This document shows, piece by piece, positions 9,960-17,593 of a stretch of DNA of 64,000 bases; position 1 is the first letter of the stretch; every line of letters starts with the position of its first letter. Source of the stretch: Psychrobacter sp. 5A.1 (lineage in GTDB: Bacteria; Pseudomonadota; Gammaproteobacteria; Pseudomonadales; Moraxellaceae); assembly GCF_030407455.1 (NCBI RefSeq), contig NZ_JASDDJ010000008.1, positions 16,435-80,434 of the forward strand, written 5' to 3'. The position numbers were made by a program, and so were the translations under genes. Below the pieces are notes generated by a model. It was given only the letters and a program-made list of their open reading frames with translations. It was not told the DNA's origin and searched no databases.

Positions 9960-10556
9960 TTATTTTTTCTGCAAAAGCGGATAAGGGTTCACCGCACTGC
10001 CATTAATATAAATACCATAATGCACATGTGGCGGTGTCCCTTTTGCATTACCGCTATCGCCCACATAACCGATAATATCACCCTTATTGACCCAGTCATT
10101 GGGAGCGATATCGGCATAGTCCTCTAGATGGGCATAATAATGCCCTGCGCCACCAGGTCCTGCCACCACGACGATGCGTCCACCTAATGTATTCTCGCCA
10201 ACTTTTTTCACAATCCCTTGTGTGGTCGCCTGTATCGGGGTATTGCGAGGTGCAAAAATATCAATGCCTTCGTGAGAGCGCCCTTGGCTACGCGCCGCAC
10301 CCCACGTATCCGTCAAATGCTGATTTGGTAATGGTGAGGGAAGGCTGTTTTGTGTAGGAGGCGCTTGTTGCAATAGACTCAGCTGCTGCCATTTGGTAAC
10401 CACAAATGACTGAGTTTGTTGACTCATATTGGGCAGCAATTTATCAAAGACAAACAGTAGCACCAGTAGTACAGTGGCCTTAATCAGTACGCTTAATACA
10501 CGACCGAAAAAAGAGGGCTTTGACGTTGACGGCTGGTTGTTTCCATCTGCTGGCAT
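9960..10556 (-). CDS. M23 (LytM-type) metallopeptidase, membrane anchored
   Basis: This 198-residue protein has one N-terminal membrane segment (about 20-38), so the rest is periplasmic. The peptidase M23 domain keeps its zinc ligands: H95 and D99 in HEGIDIF, and H178 in HVHYGIY. H142 and H176 are also kept. It is predicted to be an active endopeptidase on peptidoglycan cross-links rather than a degenerate EnvC-like activator. There is no coiled coil. It is convergent with phoR. Confidence 0.88.
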   Translation of the reverse strand: MPADGNNQPSTSKPSFFGRVLSVLIKATVLLVLLFVFDKLLPNMSQQTQSFVVTKWQQLSLLQQAPPTQNSLPSPLPNQHLTDTWGAARSQGRSHEGIDIFAPRNTPIQATTQGIVKKVGENTLGGRIVVVAGPGGAGHYYAHLEDYADIAPNDWVNKGDIIGYVGDSGNAKGTPPHVHYGIYINGSAVNPYPLLQKK

Positions 10557-10692
10557 TGATGTCTCTTATATATCTGATGTTGTTTGAGAATTTATTATAG
10601 AAGCCTTATCTGCTAAGGTCTATATGGCATTGTCATCTATGGCTGTTATCCCCATAAATATCATTGTGGTCAAATACAGACACAGACACAGC

Positions 10693-10705
10693 AAACACGC
10701 CCTAA
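10693..10705. repeat. Solo end of the GGCGTGT repeat family
   Basis: AAACACGCCCTAA matches the right terminus of the repeats at 12760-12771 and 15946-15957. No matching left end is visible nearby, so it is probably a decayed copy. Confidence 0.4.
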
Positions 10706-10753
10706 TAATACTTCTGCTACGCTTCGATGGTTGCTCTTAATGGTTAATTTTTT

Positions 10754-11476
10754 ATGAATGATGTTTTTAACCCTGCTGATATTTTGACCACGGCTGAAAC
10801 AGCGCTGGTTATCGATACCGAAACAGATCAGGGTAGTGATCCCCGACCTATCCAAGTCGCTACTATCAATGTGACAACTGGCTTTGAGTGGATGAAATAC
10901 TTCAACAGTGGCCGATCTATCTCACCCATTGTCATCAAAGTTCACGGTATTACCGATGAAGATGTGGCTGGTCTTGAGCGTTTTGAGTTGGAACAGTTTG
11001 AATTGCCAGAGTATTTGATTGGTCATAATGTACGCTTTGATTGGCGAGTGATTGGCAGTCCGTCTGCCAAGCTGATTTGTACGGTGAGACTCGCGCGCGT
11101 CGCCTTTCCAGAATGGAGCGCTTACAGTCAGTCTAAATGTATCGAGCAGTTATTGGGTAAGGGCGAGGCGCATGCAATGACGATTGCGGCTCATGATGCG
11201 CTGGGCGATGCACGGATGTGCTATCTGCTGTATCAAGCATGTTGTGAACGTCTACAGATATCTCCAACGAATTTTGTGGCAGCCCATGCCATCTCTAATA
11301 AATCGACCCCTGTGAGTAAGATGCCGTTTGGCAAGCATAAAGGCAAACCGATCAAAGAAGTGCCTATCAGCTATGTTAAATGGATGATAGGCACTATTCA
11401 TAACATGCAGCCGTCGCTGTATTCGGCTTTGACCAAGCGTATCAAAGCAGAAGAGAACGAAAGCGTGGAAAAGTAA
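10754..11476 (+). CDS. DEDDh 3'-5' exonuclease with C-terminal DUF3820 domain
   Basis: This 240-residue protein has an RNase T/DnaQ-type exonuclease fold with a complete DEDDh set: D21 and E23 in DTET, D96 in NVRFDW, then H147 and D152 in HDALGDAR. Residues about 188-225 form a second domain (MPFGKHKGKPIKEVP) like DUF3820, a small module often fused to such exonucleases. Activity on nucleic-acid 3' ends is likely; the physiological substrate is unknown. A lone repeat end (AAACACGCCCTAA, 10693-10705) lies just upstream. Confidence 0.85.
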   Translation: MNDVFNPADILTTAETALVIDTETDQGSDPRPIQVATINVTTGFEWMKYFNSGRSISPIVIKVHGITDEDVAGLERFELEQFELPEYLIGHNVRFDWRVIGSPSAKLICTVRLARVAFPEWSAYSQSKCIEQLLGKGEAHAMTIAAHDALGDARMCYLLYQACCERLQISPTNFVAAHAISNKSTPVSKMPFGKHKGKPIKEVPISYVKWMIGTIHNMQPSLYSALTKRIKAEENESVEK

Positions 11477-11485
11477 ATATCCCTC

Positions 11486-12451
11486 TTAATGCTGCTTATT
11501 CAGCCAGTCCACGGCCATCTGCCATAACGGCGGGGCTTTAGCATTGGTCTTACTACTAAAATAGCGCATATGGCCGATATGGTTTACGCCAAAATCTTCA
11601 GGATGCAAAAATCGTTTTTCGATGGGCATACTCGTAAATACCCGTATCATATCATCCATGTTTTCGCTATTAGCGATGTCATCATCACTAAAGCCGAGCC
11701 ACAATGCTGGCATGCTGAGTTCATCATAAAAATGCGTGTGTATACTTTTGCCAAATGCCGTTTTGATATAGCCTGCGGCATTGCACCATTCACGCCATTG
11801 ACGGGCCACACCGCGTGGCAGCGGCTCACCCATGCCCATTTTATCCGACGGTGTATAGCCCAATGTTAAGTTAGCGAGCGGAATAAACGCATCCATAAAT
11901 CCCATCGCCTTGAGCTTATACGGCATATTCATGTTTTTGATACGTCCTGAAGAGCAAGCAACATTGAAGACTGAGGTAATCGCCTGATAGTTGGGCATTA
12001 AGCCAATCAACTGACCGCCTGCGCTATGACCGATGAGGTGATAAGAGGCATTAGGAAATTCATCTTGCAGCGCATCAAGGACGGCAGGCATGTCATGGCG
12101 ACCCCAACTTATTAGCGAGGCATCACACTTTGCTAGGTCAGTCGAAAGCGATTCACCGATACCTTCATTGTCAAAGGTCAGCACCCCAAAGCCACTCTCT
12201 GCGAGATACCTCGCAAAATGATGATAAAAATGGCGTTTGATACCTGTGGCTGGTGCCATCATGATTGCTTTTTTCGTCGTATCTCTAGGACGATAGACAG
12301 TGGCTGCCAAAGCTTGATTACGATCGGTCATGATAGTCAGTGAGTAGGTATCGACATTGGTAACGCCATCAGTATTATTTTTTTCAACACGATTGTTATT
12401 GATAACAGGGGCTAATGACTCTGAAGTCGCAGAAATGTCGTGATTATTCAT
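11486..12451 (-). CDS. Alpha/beta hydrolase (S33-like)
   Basis: This 321-residue cytoplasmic hydrolase has no signal peptide. The nucleophile elbow is GHSAGG with S143, and a probable catalytic His lies in GVNHIGHM near residue 298. An Asp in LGFSDDD is a candidate acid. The FDNEGIGES segment near 94-102 follows the usual fold. This group includes COG4757-like serine aminopeptidase-type hydrolases of unknown substrate. It is convergent with the exonuclease gene, with only nine bases between stops. Confidence 0.8.
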   Translation of the reverse strand: MNNHDISATSESLAPVINNNRVEKNNTDGVTNVDTYSLTIMTDRNQALAATVYRPRDTTKKAIMMAPATGIKRHFYHHFARYLAESGFGVLTFDNEGIGESLSTDLAKCDASLISWGRHDMPAVLDALQDEFPNASYHLIGHSAGGQLIGLMPNYQAITSVFNVACSSGRIKNMNMPYKLKAMGFMDAFIPLANLTLGYTPSDKMGMGEPLPRGVARQWREWCNAAGYIKTAFGKSIHTHFYDELSMPALWLGFSDDDIANSENMDDMIRVFTSMPIEKRFLHPEDFGVNHIGHMRYFSSKTNAKAPPLWQMAVDWLNKQH

Positions 12452-12473
12452 GGTGATACCTTAATGTGTTTTA

Positions 12474-12771
12474 TTAGAGCGTGTCCTCATTTTTAGCTCA
12501 TGGAGCGCTTAATATTCATATGGAGGACATGCTCTGGTAGATAATGAGTGTGGATCTGTGATGAGTCCTAAACCCTCATCTTTAAAATGTAGTCGTTGCG
12601 TAGTGATAAATCGTTGTGACTGTGTGTTGGCCTTGCTTATGTTAAGATAAATGCTGGCGAGACAGGCGGGCAAATATGACTTCCAAGTTTTGTACGGCTT
12701 GGTTGAGTTTGTCTGATAAACCATGTGCGTGACAATATAAATTAAGTGTGTCGGTATTTGACACGCCCTAA
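12474..12771. repeat. Degenerate repeat element, copy C
   Basis: This fills most of the 365-bp gap between the hydrolase and LOG-family genes. The ends TTAGAGCGTGTC (12474-12485) and GACACGCCCTAA (12760-12771) are inverted with one mismatch. Nested inside the left end is a 60-bp palindrome (12476-12535) closing with GAGGACATGCTCT. No credible coding sequence was found; the antisense frame across it reads from end to end but looks like a chance ORF. Confidence 0.55.
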
Positions 12772-12816
12772 TAACAAGCACTCAATAAAAACTGATTGGT
12801 GAATTAAGGAAATTAT

Positions 12817-13500
12817 ATGCAAATGAAAATTAATAATGATACGTACGAAGTGATTACTAGCAAAGACATCACGCACATCGAAAAAGCCGTAGACAAATCA
12901 ACATTAGCCATGCCATTGGTGGCGGTATATTGTGGATCGCGTTTGGGTAATAGCGAAGTGTATGAGCAGGCAGCACGCGAACTGGGCAGTGCATTGGCAG
13001 CCAACGGTATGGGACTGGTGTATGGTGGTGCTAGCATCGGTCTGATGGGTGCGGTCGCCGATGAAGTTATCAAAAGCGGCGCTCAAGCGGTAGGCGTCAT
13101 TCCGACCTTTATGCTCAAGCACGAAATCGCTCATGAACAGTTAACGCGCTTGCATCTGACGGATACCATGCACACGCGCAAAACAGTCATGGCAGAGTAC
13201 GCAGATGCCTTTATCACTCTCCCAGGTGGCTTAGGAACGCTAGAAGAAATCATGGAAATCGCCACATGGCGTCAGCTGTACCAACACGAAAAACCCATGA
13301 TTATTCTAAACATCAACGGTTTTTATGACCGTATGGTTGAGCATTTAAAATATACCACTGAGCAGGGTTTTATGAAGCAGGAAGATTTAGATCGTCTGGT
13401 GGTGTGCAATACCATCAGCGAAGCGATCGATATGCTACAGACAGTGGTGACCATCAATGAGGATGTAAATACAGAAAAAATGGCGGGTCGTAATAGCTAA
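12817..13500 (+). CDS. LOG-family protein (TIGR00730, cytokinin-activating hydrolase type)
   Basis: This 227-residue Rossmann-fold protein was formerly annotated as a lysine decarboxylase. It carries the LOG signature PGGLGTLEE (136-144) and R121-K122, which in LOG enzymes bind and hydrolyse nucleoside 5'-monophosphates to free base and ribose phosphate. About 32 extra residues precede the usual VAVYCGS start of the fold. The ATG has AAGGAA before it. It may be a nucleotide-salvage enzyme; the substrate is not defined. Confidence 0.87.
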   Translation: MQMKINNDTYEVITSKDITHIEKAVDKSTLAMPLVAVYCGSRLGNSEVYEQAARELGSALAANGMGLVYGGASIGLMGAVADEVIKSGAQAVGVIPTFMLKHEIAHEQLTRLHLTDTMHTRKTVMAEYADAFITLPGGLGTLEEIMEIATWRQLYQHEKPMIILNINGFYDRMVEHLKYTTEQGFMKQEDLDRLVVCNTISEAIDMLQTVVTINEDVNTEKMAGRNS

Positions 13501-13560
13501 GCTGTATAACACTCGTTAATAGATAATGGACGCTTAAGTATTAAGCGCCATTACGCAGAA

Positions 13561-13600
13561 AGGAGCAGATAACCAAAATTTGGTTATCTGCTCCTTTTTT
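13561..13600. terminator. Strong terminator after the LOG-family gene
   Basis: A perfect 15-bp stem of GGAGCAGATAACCAA with its complement, around a 3-base loop, is followed by TTTTTT. The A-run on the left also lets it act on the minus strand. Confidence 0.88.
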
Positions 13601-13636
13601 GTATCTATTAAAAACCTATCAGCGAATCATAACTAC

Positions 13637-13800
13637 TAGGGCGTGTCCTCATTTTAAAAATGGTGATAAAAATGAGATAAATCGCAGTCAAACAAGAAAA
13701 ATAGCGCAGATAATATCGAGATATTAGTCAGCTATTTGACGCCGTTTGGCCATTTTTAACCCATTTAGATGACTATCGATTGAATTGAGGACACGGCCTA
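13637..13800 (+). repeat. MITE-like repeat, copy D (164 bp)
   Basis: The left end TAGGGCGTGTCCTCA and right end TGAGGACACGGCCTA are inverted with one mismatch, flanked by C and G so that both outer edges read CTAG. The interior has a dyad (CTCATTTT / AAAATGAG) and no ORF. It shares most of its left half with copy E at 15784 in the same orientation. Its right end supplies the TAG stop (13798-13800, minus strand) of the FAD oxidoreductase gene. Confidence 0.85.
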
Positions 13801-15456
13801 GGCATCAGCAGATGACAGATCGTTCAATGCCGCGTCACAAATACTACGATTGACATCGGCCATTGCTATTGGGAATCCACGCTGCTCAGCGAGCACGCGC
13901 GCGACTTTGTCCACAGCGACGCTATCATTATGTACAAGGTATGACCACTCATGGGCATAGCGGCTACGATTCATTGGCGTATCATTATTTATTAAGCCCA
14001 ATTCGGTCAGCTCATTCACTATCTGATCCGCAGCAATCAAAGTTGAAGATGCTTTGACATTTTCTGCACGGGCATAGCGTATATTAGAATACAAGCTCAC
14101 ATCCGCGACTCGCAGCGTATCATCCTGTCCAGGAATCTGCTGTCCACCGTATAGCGCATTACCAACGGTACGCGCGCTATTGAATGTCGGTACAAACTCA
14201 GCCACATATTCAATCGCTTGCTGGCTACGTGCCTGTAAAGGGGCTTTATCCCAGCCATCTTCAATATAATGCACGTATTGCTGTGGCAGTTTGGGCTGCG
14301 CACTGTCTGTACTTGACGCGACTAAACCATCATCAAATAAGGTAATGGCTTTACTCATGCCATGTATCTGAAAATAGCCGCCAGGGTAGGGAGTGAGCTG
14401 TGCCATGCCTTCTGGTGTACCGCGCTGACCATAAATAATAATCTCTGGTATTTGACCACCTGCCTCACCCCAATGAGTGACATAAGAGGATTTGAACTCA
14501 ACCATACGTGTGACTTCAACACCAACCATGTCATCGATAACACCAGTACGGAAACCACAGGCGTTGACTAAGTAATCCACTTCGATGGATTCTGGCTGAG
14601 ATGTATTTTCTGGTTGATAGTCGATACGCCATTTTGTGACATGATGGTCAGCATTGGTACAGTTTTCGCAATCCACTGGTACGACTTTTTGTACAGCTGT
14701 ATTGGTAAAGACATGTGCATGATCATATTCTTCTAGTGCCAGTGTTGCAGAGGCTGCCAAGCGAAAAATATTCCAGCCATACTCTTGAACGACAATCAGC
14801 GGAAATTTGACTTTATTCAAGTCCAAATATTTCGCAACCGGTATCATCCATTCATCAACCGTGCTGGGTACAGCGACTTGCTCACGCTCAGACAGCTCAA
14901 TCAATTGGTCGTGACTGTATAGCTGGTAGTAGTCTGCAGGCTCACCCAATACTTTATTATTGGCATCTTGCTCAATCATTTCTTGATAAGCATTGGTCAA
15001 AATATCTAGACGCGGTAGCAAGTCTTCAGGCAGTCCTTCGTCACGTGTCGGCACGGCAAACACAGTGGGACGCACGTCGATGGTATGAGGATACAGACGC
15101 AAGATATCGATACATTGTTTGAGGAGTGCCACGCAATCTTCATCAGGTATCTCACGGTACAAATTACCACCCGCATGCAAATGACACATGGGCGGTCCAT
15201 CAATGAGTGATTTTTTCTTCTCAAATAAATACGTCTCAAGTCCTAGTGCTGCAAGGCGAATAGCAATCGTTGCTCCCGCAGTGCCGCCACCCAAAATGCC
15301 AACACGTTTCGTGGGCAAGTTGTTTTGTGCCTCGTAAGATAGCGCCTCAGAATGGGCGTCACGGTTCAAGGATTGAGCGTGGTTTTTATCAAAAGGCTGA
15401 GTCATTGTCGTCGTTATATCCTTAATAGCATCCGTATTAGGCTGTGCTCGGTACAT
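13798..15456 (-). CDS. FAD-dependent oxidoreductase of unknown substrate
   Basis: This protein has up to 552 residues; an internal ATG at 15405 (535 residues, AAGGAT upstream) is an equally good start. A dinucleotide-binding motif GILGGGTAGATIA (53-65) with E79 at the end of the second strand indicates an FAD-binding Rossmann fold. No signal peptide or membrane segment is seen. Later motifs such as VNACGFRTG also fit FAD oxidoreductases. The substrate is not recognisable and no partner gene lies next to it. Its stop codon is provided by repeat D, and repeat E lies upstream, so it sits between two direct repeats. Confidence 0.75.
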   Translation of the reverse strand: MYRAQPNTDAIKDITTTMTQPFDKNHAQSLNRDAHSEALSYEAQNNLPTKRVGILGGGTAGATIAIRLAALGLETYLFEKKKSLIDGPPMCHLHAGGNLYREIPDEDCVALLKQCIDILRLYPHTIDVRPTVFAVPTRDEGLPEDLLPRLDILTNAYQEMIEQDANNKVLGEPADYYQLYSHDQLIELSEREQVAVPSTVDEWMIPVAKYLDLNKVKFPLIVVQEYGWNIFRLAASATLALEEYDHAHVFTNTAVQKVVPVDCENCTNADHHVTKWRIDYQPENTSQPESIEVDYLVNACGFRTGVIDDMVGVEVTRMVEFKSSYVTHWGEAGGQIPEIIIYGQRGTPEGMAQLTPYPGGYFQIHGMSKAITLFDDGLVASSTDSAQPKLPQQYVHYIEDGWDKAPLQARSQQAIEYVAEFVPTFNSARTVGNALYGGQQIPGQDDTLRVADVSLYSNIRYARAENVKASSTLIAADQIVNELTELGLINNDTPMNRSRYAHEWSYLVHNDSVAVDKVARVLAEQRGFPIAMADVNRSICDAALNDLSSADA

Positions 15457-15515
15457 TTATCACATGTCTTGCGACTATCGATGTGTATGCGAATGATATG
15501 TGTGCGAAGGTGGTT

Positions 15516-15540
15516 AAGTTCAATACGCAAACTTGAACTT
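15516..15540. promoter_or_regulatory. Candidate operator upstream of the FAD oxidoreductase gene
   Basis: A perfect 8-bp inverted repeat, AAGTTCAA (15516-15523) and TTGAACTT (15533-15540), with a 9-base spacer lies 60 bp before the longest ORF start. Dyads of this size are typical regulator sites, but no regulator gene is adjacent. The rest of 15457-15783 holds no gene. Confidence 0.35.
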
Positions 15541-15783
15541 CATTTAAACTTCAATAGCCATCTTGTCGATTGTGTAGCCATACTTCACTTCCATAGGTAT
15601 ATTTTACGAAAAACTACAGCCAATATGATGGCAAATACGTAAGTACATGCATGAGTTTTGTCAACAAAGCGCTACGATAGAGGCATAAAAAGCAGACGTG
15701 AGCGAATGAGACAACAATATTTCACTTATCACTTACCAATTACAAGTGCCATGCTCGAATGTTTAACACACCCTAAGATATTC

Positions 15784-15957
15784 TAGGGCGTGTCCTCATT
15801 TTAAAAATGGTGATAAAAATGAGATAAATTGCCGTCAAACGAGGAAAATAGTGCAGATAATATCGAGATATTGACCAACTATTTGACGATGTTTAGCAAA
15901 ATTTAGCTATTTTTAGCCCATTTAAAGGACACTCGTTTGAATTGAGGACACGCCCTA
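15784..15957 (+). repeat. MITE-like repeat, copy E (174 bp)
   Basis: The ends TAGGGCGTGTCCTCA and TGAGGACACGCCCTA are perfect inverted repeats. The left half is nearly identical to copy D, while the right half diverges and is slightly longer. A further degraded fragment (about 15966-16010, TCCATTTAGATGAC...) resembling the right arm of copy A follows directly. No coding capacity was found. Confidence 0.85.
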
Positions 15958-16133
15958 AATAAAGGGTAGTCCATTTAGATGACAATCAATTGAATTGAGA
16001 GCATTTCCTAGCAGTATAAACAACGACATTGGCATAGATCATTGGCGGGGTAATAAATAATAAGAAAATATTGATTTTGCATGTTTTCAGCCAGCTTTAT
16101 GCTACTAATCTAGGGTGTAAGTGCTTAACTGCC

Positions 16134-16162
16134 TTGCAAATTTGCCGAAAAATCGGTAAAAT
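16134..16162 (+). promoter_or_regulatory. Sigma-70 promoter for rpmE2
   Basis: TTGCAA (16134-16139) and TAAAAT (16157-16162) are separated by 17 bp. Transcription would start near 16169, leaving a leader of about 175 bases before rpmE2. Confidence 0.65.
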
Positions 16163-16168
16163 CGCGGT

Positions 16169-16343
16169 TTGATTTTCCCGCTGGGGAAAGGCTAAGTGAG
16201 CAGAGGTGTGGTGTTGGATGCTGGAATAAGCCAGTGATGCAATTGCCATACTTGCAAATGTCCTTAGTGCCTCAGTTACGTATGACTATAGCTTGGCCTC
16301 AGGCCAATGATACTAAGCATACATCGGACATAGAGAGTTTATT
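16169..16343 (+). promoter_or_regulatory. Long structured leader of rpmE2
   Basis: The 5' untranslated region contains a TTTCCC/GGGAAA hairpin (16174-16189). A second structure has an outer stem CTTAGT/ACTAAG (16263-16268 with 16312-16317) enclosing a TTGGCC/GGCCAA hairpin (16293-16307). Autoregulatory leaders are known for bL31 genes in several phyla, so a control element is plausible. No match to a named RNA family could be tested. Confidence 0.4.
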
Positions 16344-16625
16344 ATGCGTAAAGATATCCATCCTAATTACCAAGAAGTTTTATTCCACGACACTAACGCT
16401 GACGTTTTCTTTTTGACTCGTTCAACTGCTAAAACCAAAGCTACTCGTGAATACGAAGGTACAGAATATCCATACTACCCACTTGATATCTCAAGTGCGT
16501 CGCATCCATTCTATACTGGCGAACAACGCAAAACTTCTACTGAAGGCCGTGTTGCTAGCTTCAACAAACGCTTTGGTGCGTTTGGTGGCCGTAAGAAAGC
16601 TGCTGATACTGACGCTGCAGAATAA
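16344..16625 (+). CDS. rpmE2: Ribosomal protein bL31, type B
   Basis: This 93-residue protein of the large ribosomal subunit is the zinc-free (C-) type: it has no cysteines and starts [14 protein letters not shown]. It forms bridge contacts between subunits. In many bacteria the zinc-free form is induced by Zur under zinc limitation, but no Zur-type palindrome was seen upstream. A terminator follows closely. Confidence 0.95.
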   Translation: MRKDIHPNYQEVLFHDTNADVFFLTRSTAKTKATREYEGTEYPYYPLDISSASHPFYTGEQRKTSTEGRVASFNKRFGAFGGRKKAADTDAAE

Positions 16626-16664
16626 TTTACACTTATTGTGTAAATATATTTCGCAAAGCAATAA

Positions 16665-16692
16665 AAAACCGCTGATTATTCAGCGGTTTTTT
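16665..16692 (+). terminator. Terminator after rpmE2
   Basis: The stem AAACCGCTGA / TCAGCGGTTT with a TTAT loop is followed by a T run. Confidence 0.9.
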
Positions 16693-16743
16693 TTGTTTGA
16701 ATGTTAACAGTCGTATTTTTGAAAGGTGGAACTAAGACGTCTT

Positions 16744-17589
16744 CTAAGTAGTGGAAGGGTCTAGCAACTGTGTAATCAGCTCTGACAATTGCTGCGCCCA
16801 ATAGCCATACATGAGGCTGCTAGGGTGAAAGCCGTCACTGGCAAACATCACGGTGATATCGATTGGCGTGCCACTCGCATGCTCTTCTATCATCCGTGGA
16901 AAATCAGTTGCCATATAAGTAACGCTGTCATGCTCGGCGCATATTTTCTGCAATATCTTATCGAGAATTGAGGCTTTAGCACCGACAAAGTTGTTTAATG
17001 GGGCAGGGATTGCCGGCATTTGAGCCATTGGTGGTAGGCTTGAAAAAATCAATTCTCGCACACCAAACTTGCGCTGAGCAATAGCAATAATCGCTTCAAT
17101 CTGCTGCTGCCATTTACGCGCAGAGACATTGGCAGTGGTGTCATTAACCCCGACACTCAATACCATGATATCAACCGCTTGACTAGGAGCGGGTAGGATA
17201 TAGAGCCGACGCAAGATATCAAAGCTGGTGTGACCAGTGGTTGCTTGCAATGACCATGTCAGCTCATCAAACTGAGTCTGAATAACAGACTGCTGCTGCA
17301 AAATAGGAATCAGCTTGCCAGCTAATGCTTCTTGCTGCGTTTGACTACCCACACCAGCGGCGGCTGAATCCCCAACGATCATGACGGTGAGCGTTTTCTT
17401 AACAGCATCTTTTTGTGTATTGGCAGACAGGGTATTAGCAGAGTGGTTTAATTGAACATGACCATGCCTTTCGCCATGTGGTTCAGGCAAGCGAACCGTG
17501 TCACGCTTGATTCTGCGACCTTGATAGAGATAAACAGGGGCAAGCAGTACATCTCTTGCCACTGTCGCCATCTTATTGCTATTTACCAT
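16744..17589 (-). CDS. SGNH/GDSL-family hydrolase
   Basis: This protein has 281 residues from the ATG at 17589; the frame extends 99 bases further upstream but would overlap the nadV coding region, so the later start is preferred. Block I GDSA (IVGDSAAAGVG), block III GVND and block V DGFHPS are visible, giving the Ser, Asp and His of an SGNH esterase. It starts five bases after the nadV stop, so the two are probably co-transcribed. There is a moderately hydrophobic start but no clear signal peptide. The substrate is unknown. Confidence 0.82.
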   Translation of the reverse strand: MVNSNKMATVARDVLLAPVYLYQGRRIKRDTVRLPEPHGERHGHVQLNHSANTLSANTQKDAVKKTLTVMIVGDSAAAGVGSQTQQEALAGKLIPILQQQSVIQTQFDELTWSLQATTGHTSFDILRRLYILPAPSQAVDIMVLSVGVNDTTANVSARKWQQQIEAIIAIAQRKFGVRELIFSSLPPMAQMPAIPAPLNNFVGAKASILDKILQKICAEHDSVTYMATDFPRMIEEHASGTPIDITVMFASDGFHPSSLMYGYWAQQLSELITQLLDPSTT

Positions 17590-17593
17590 ATTG

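Noticed and set aside
10631..10649. Second Pho box (TGTCAT ... TGTTAT)
   Set aside because: The half-sites are 13 bp apart rather than 11 and one half deviates.
12509..12781. Antisense 90-residue ORF in the gap before the LOG-family gene
   Set aside because: It runs through repeat copy C and its ends are encoded by the repeat termini. It has no ribosome binding site or recognisable domain.
15352..15642. 96-residue plus-strand ORF overlapping the FAD oxidoreductase start
   Set aside because: It overlaps the 5' end of the real gene on the other strand, is rich in Arg/Cys/His as shadow frames are, and has no family resemblance.
16234..16416. Small ORF overlapping the rpmE2 leader, as a possible leader peptide
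   Set aside because: It overlaps rpmE2 in another frame and lacks a Shine-Dalgarno sequence or a run of regulatory codons.
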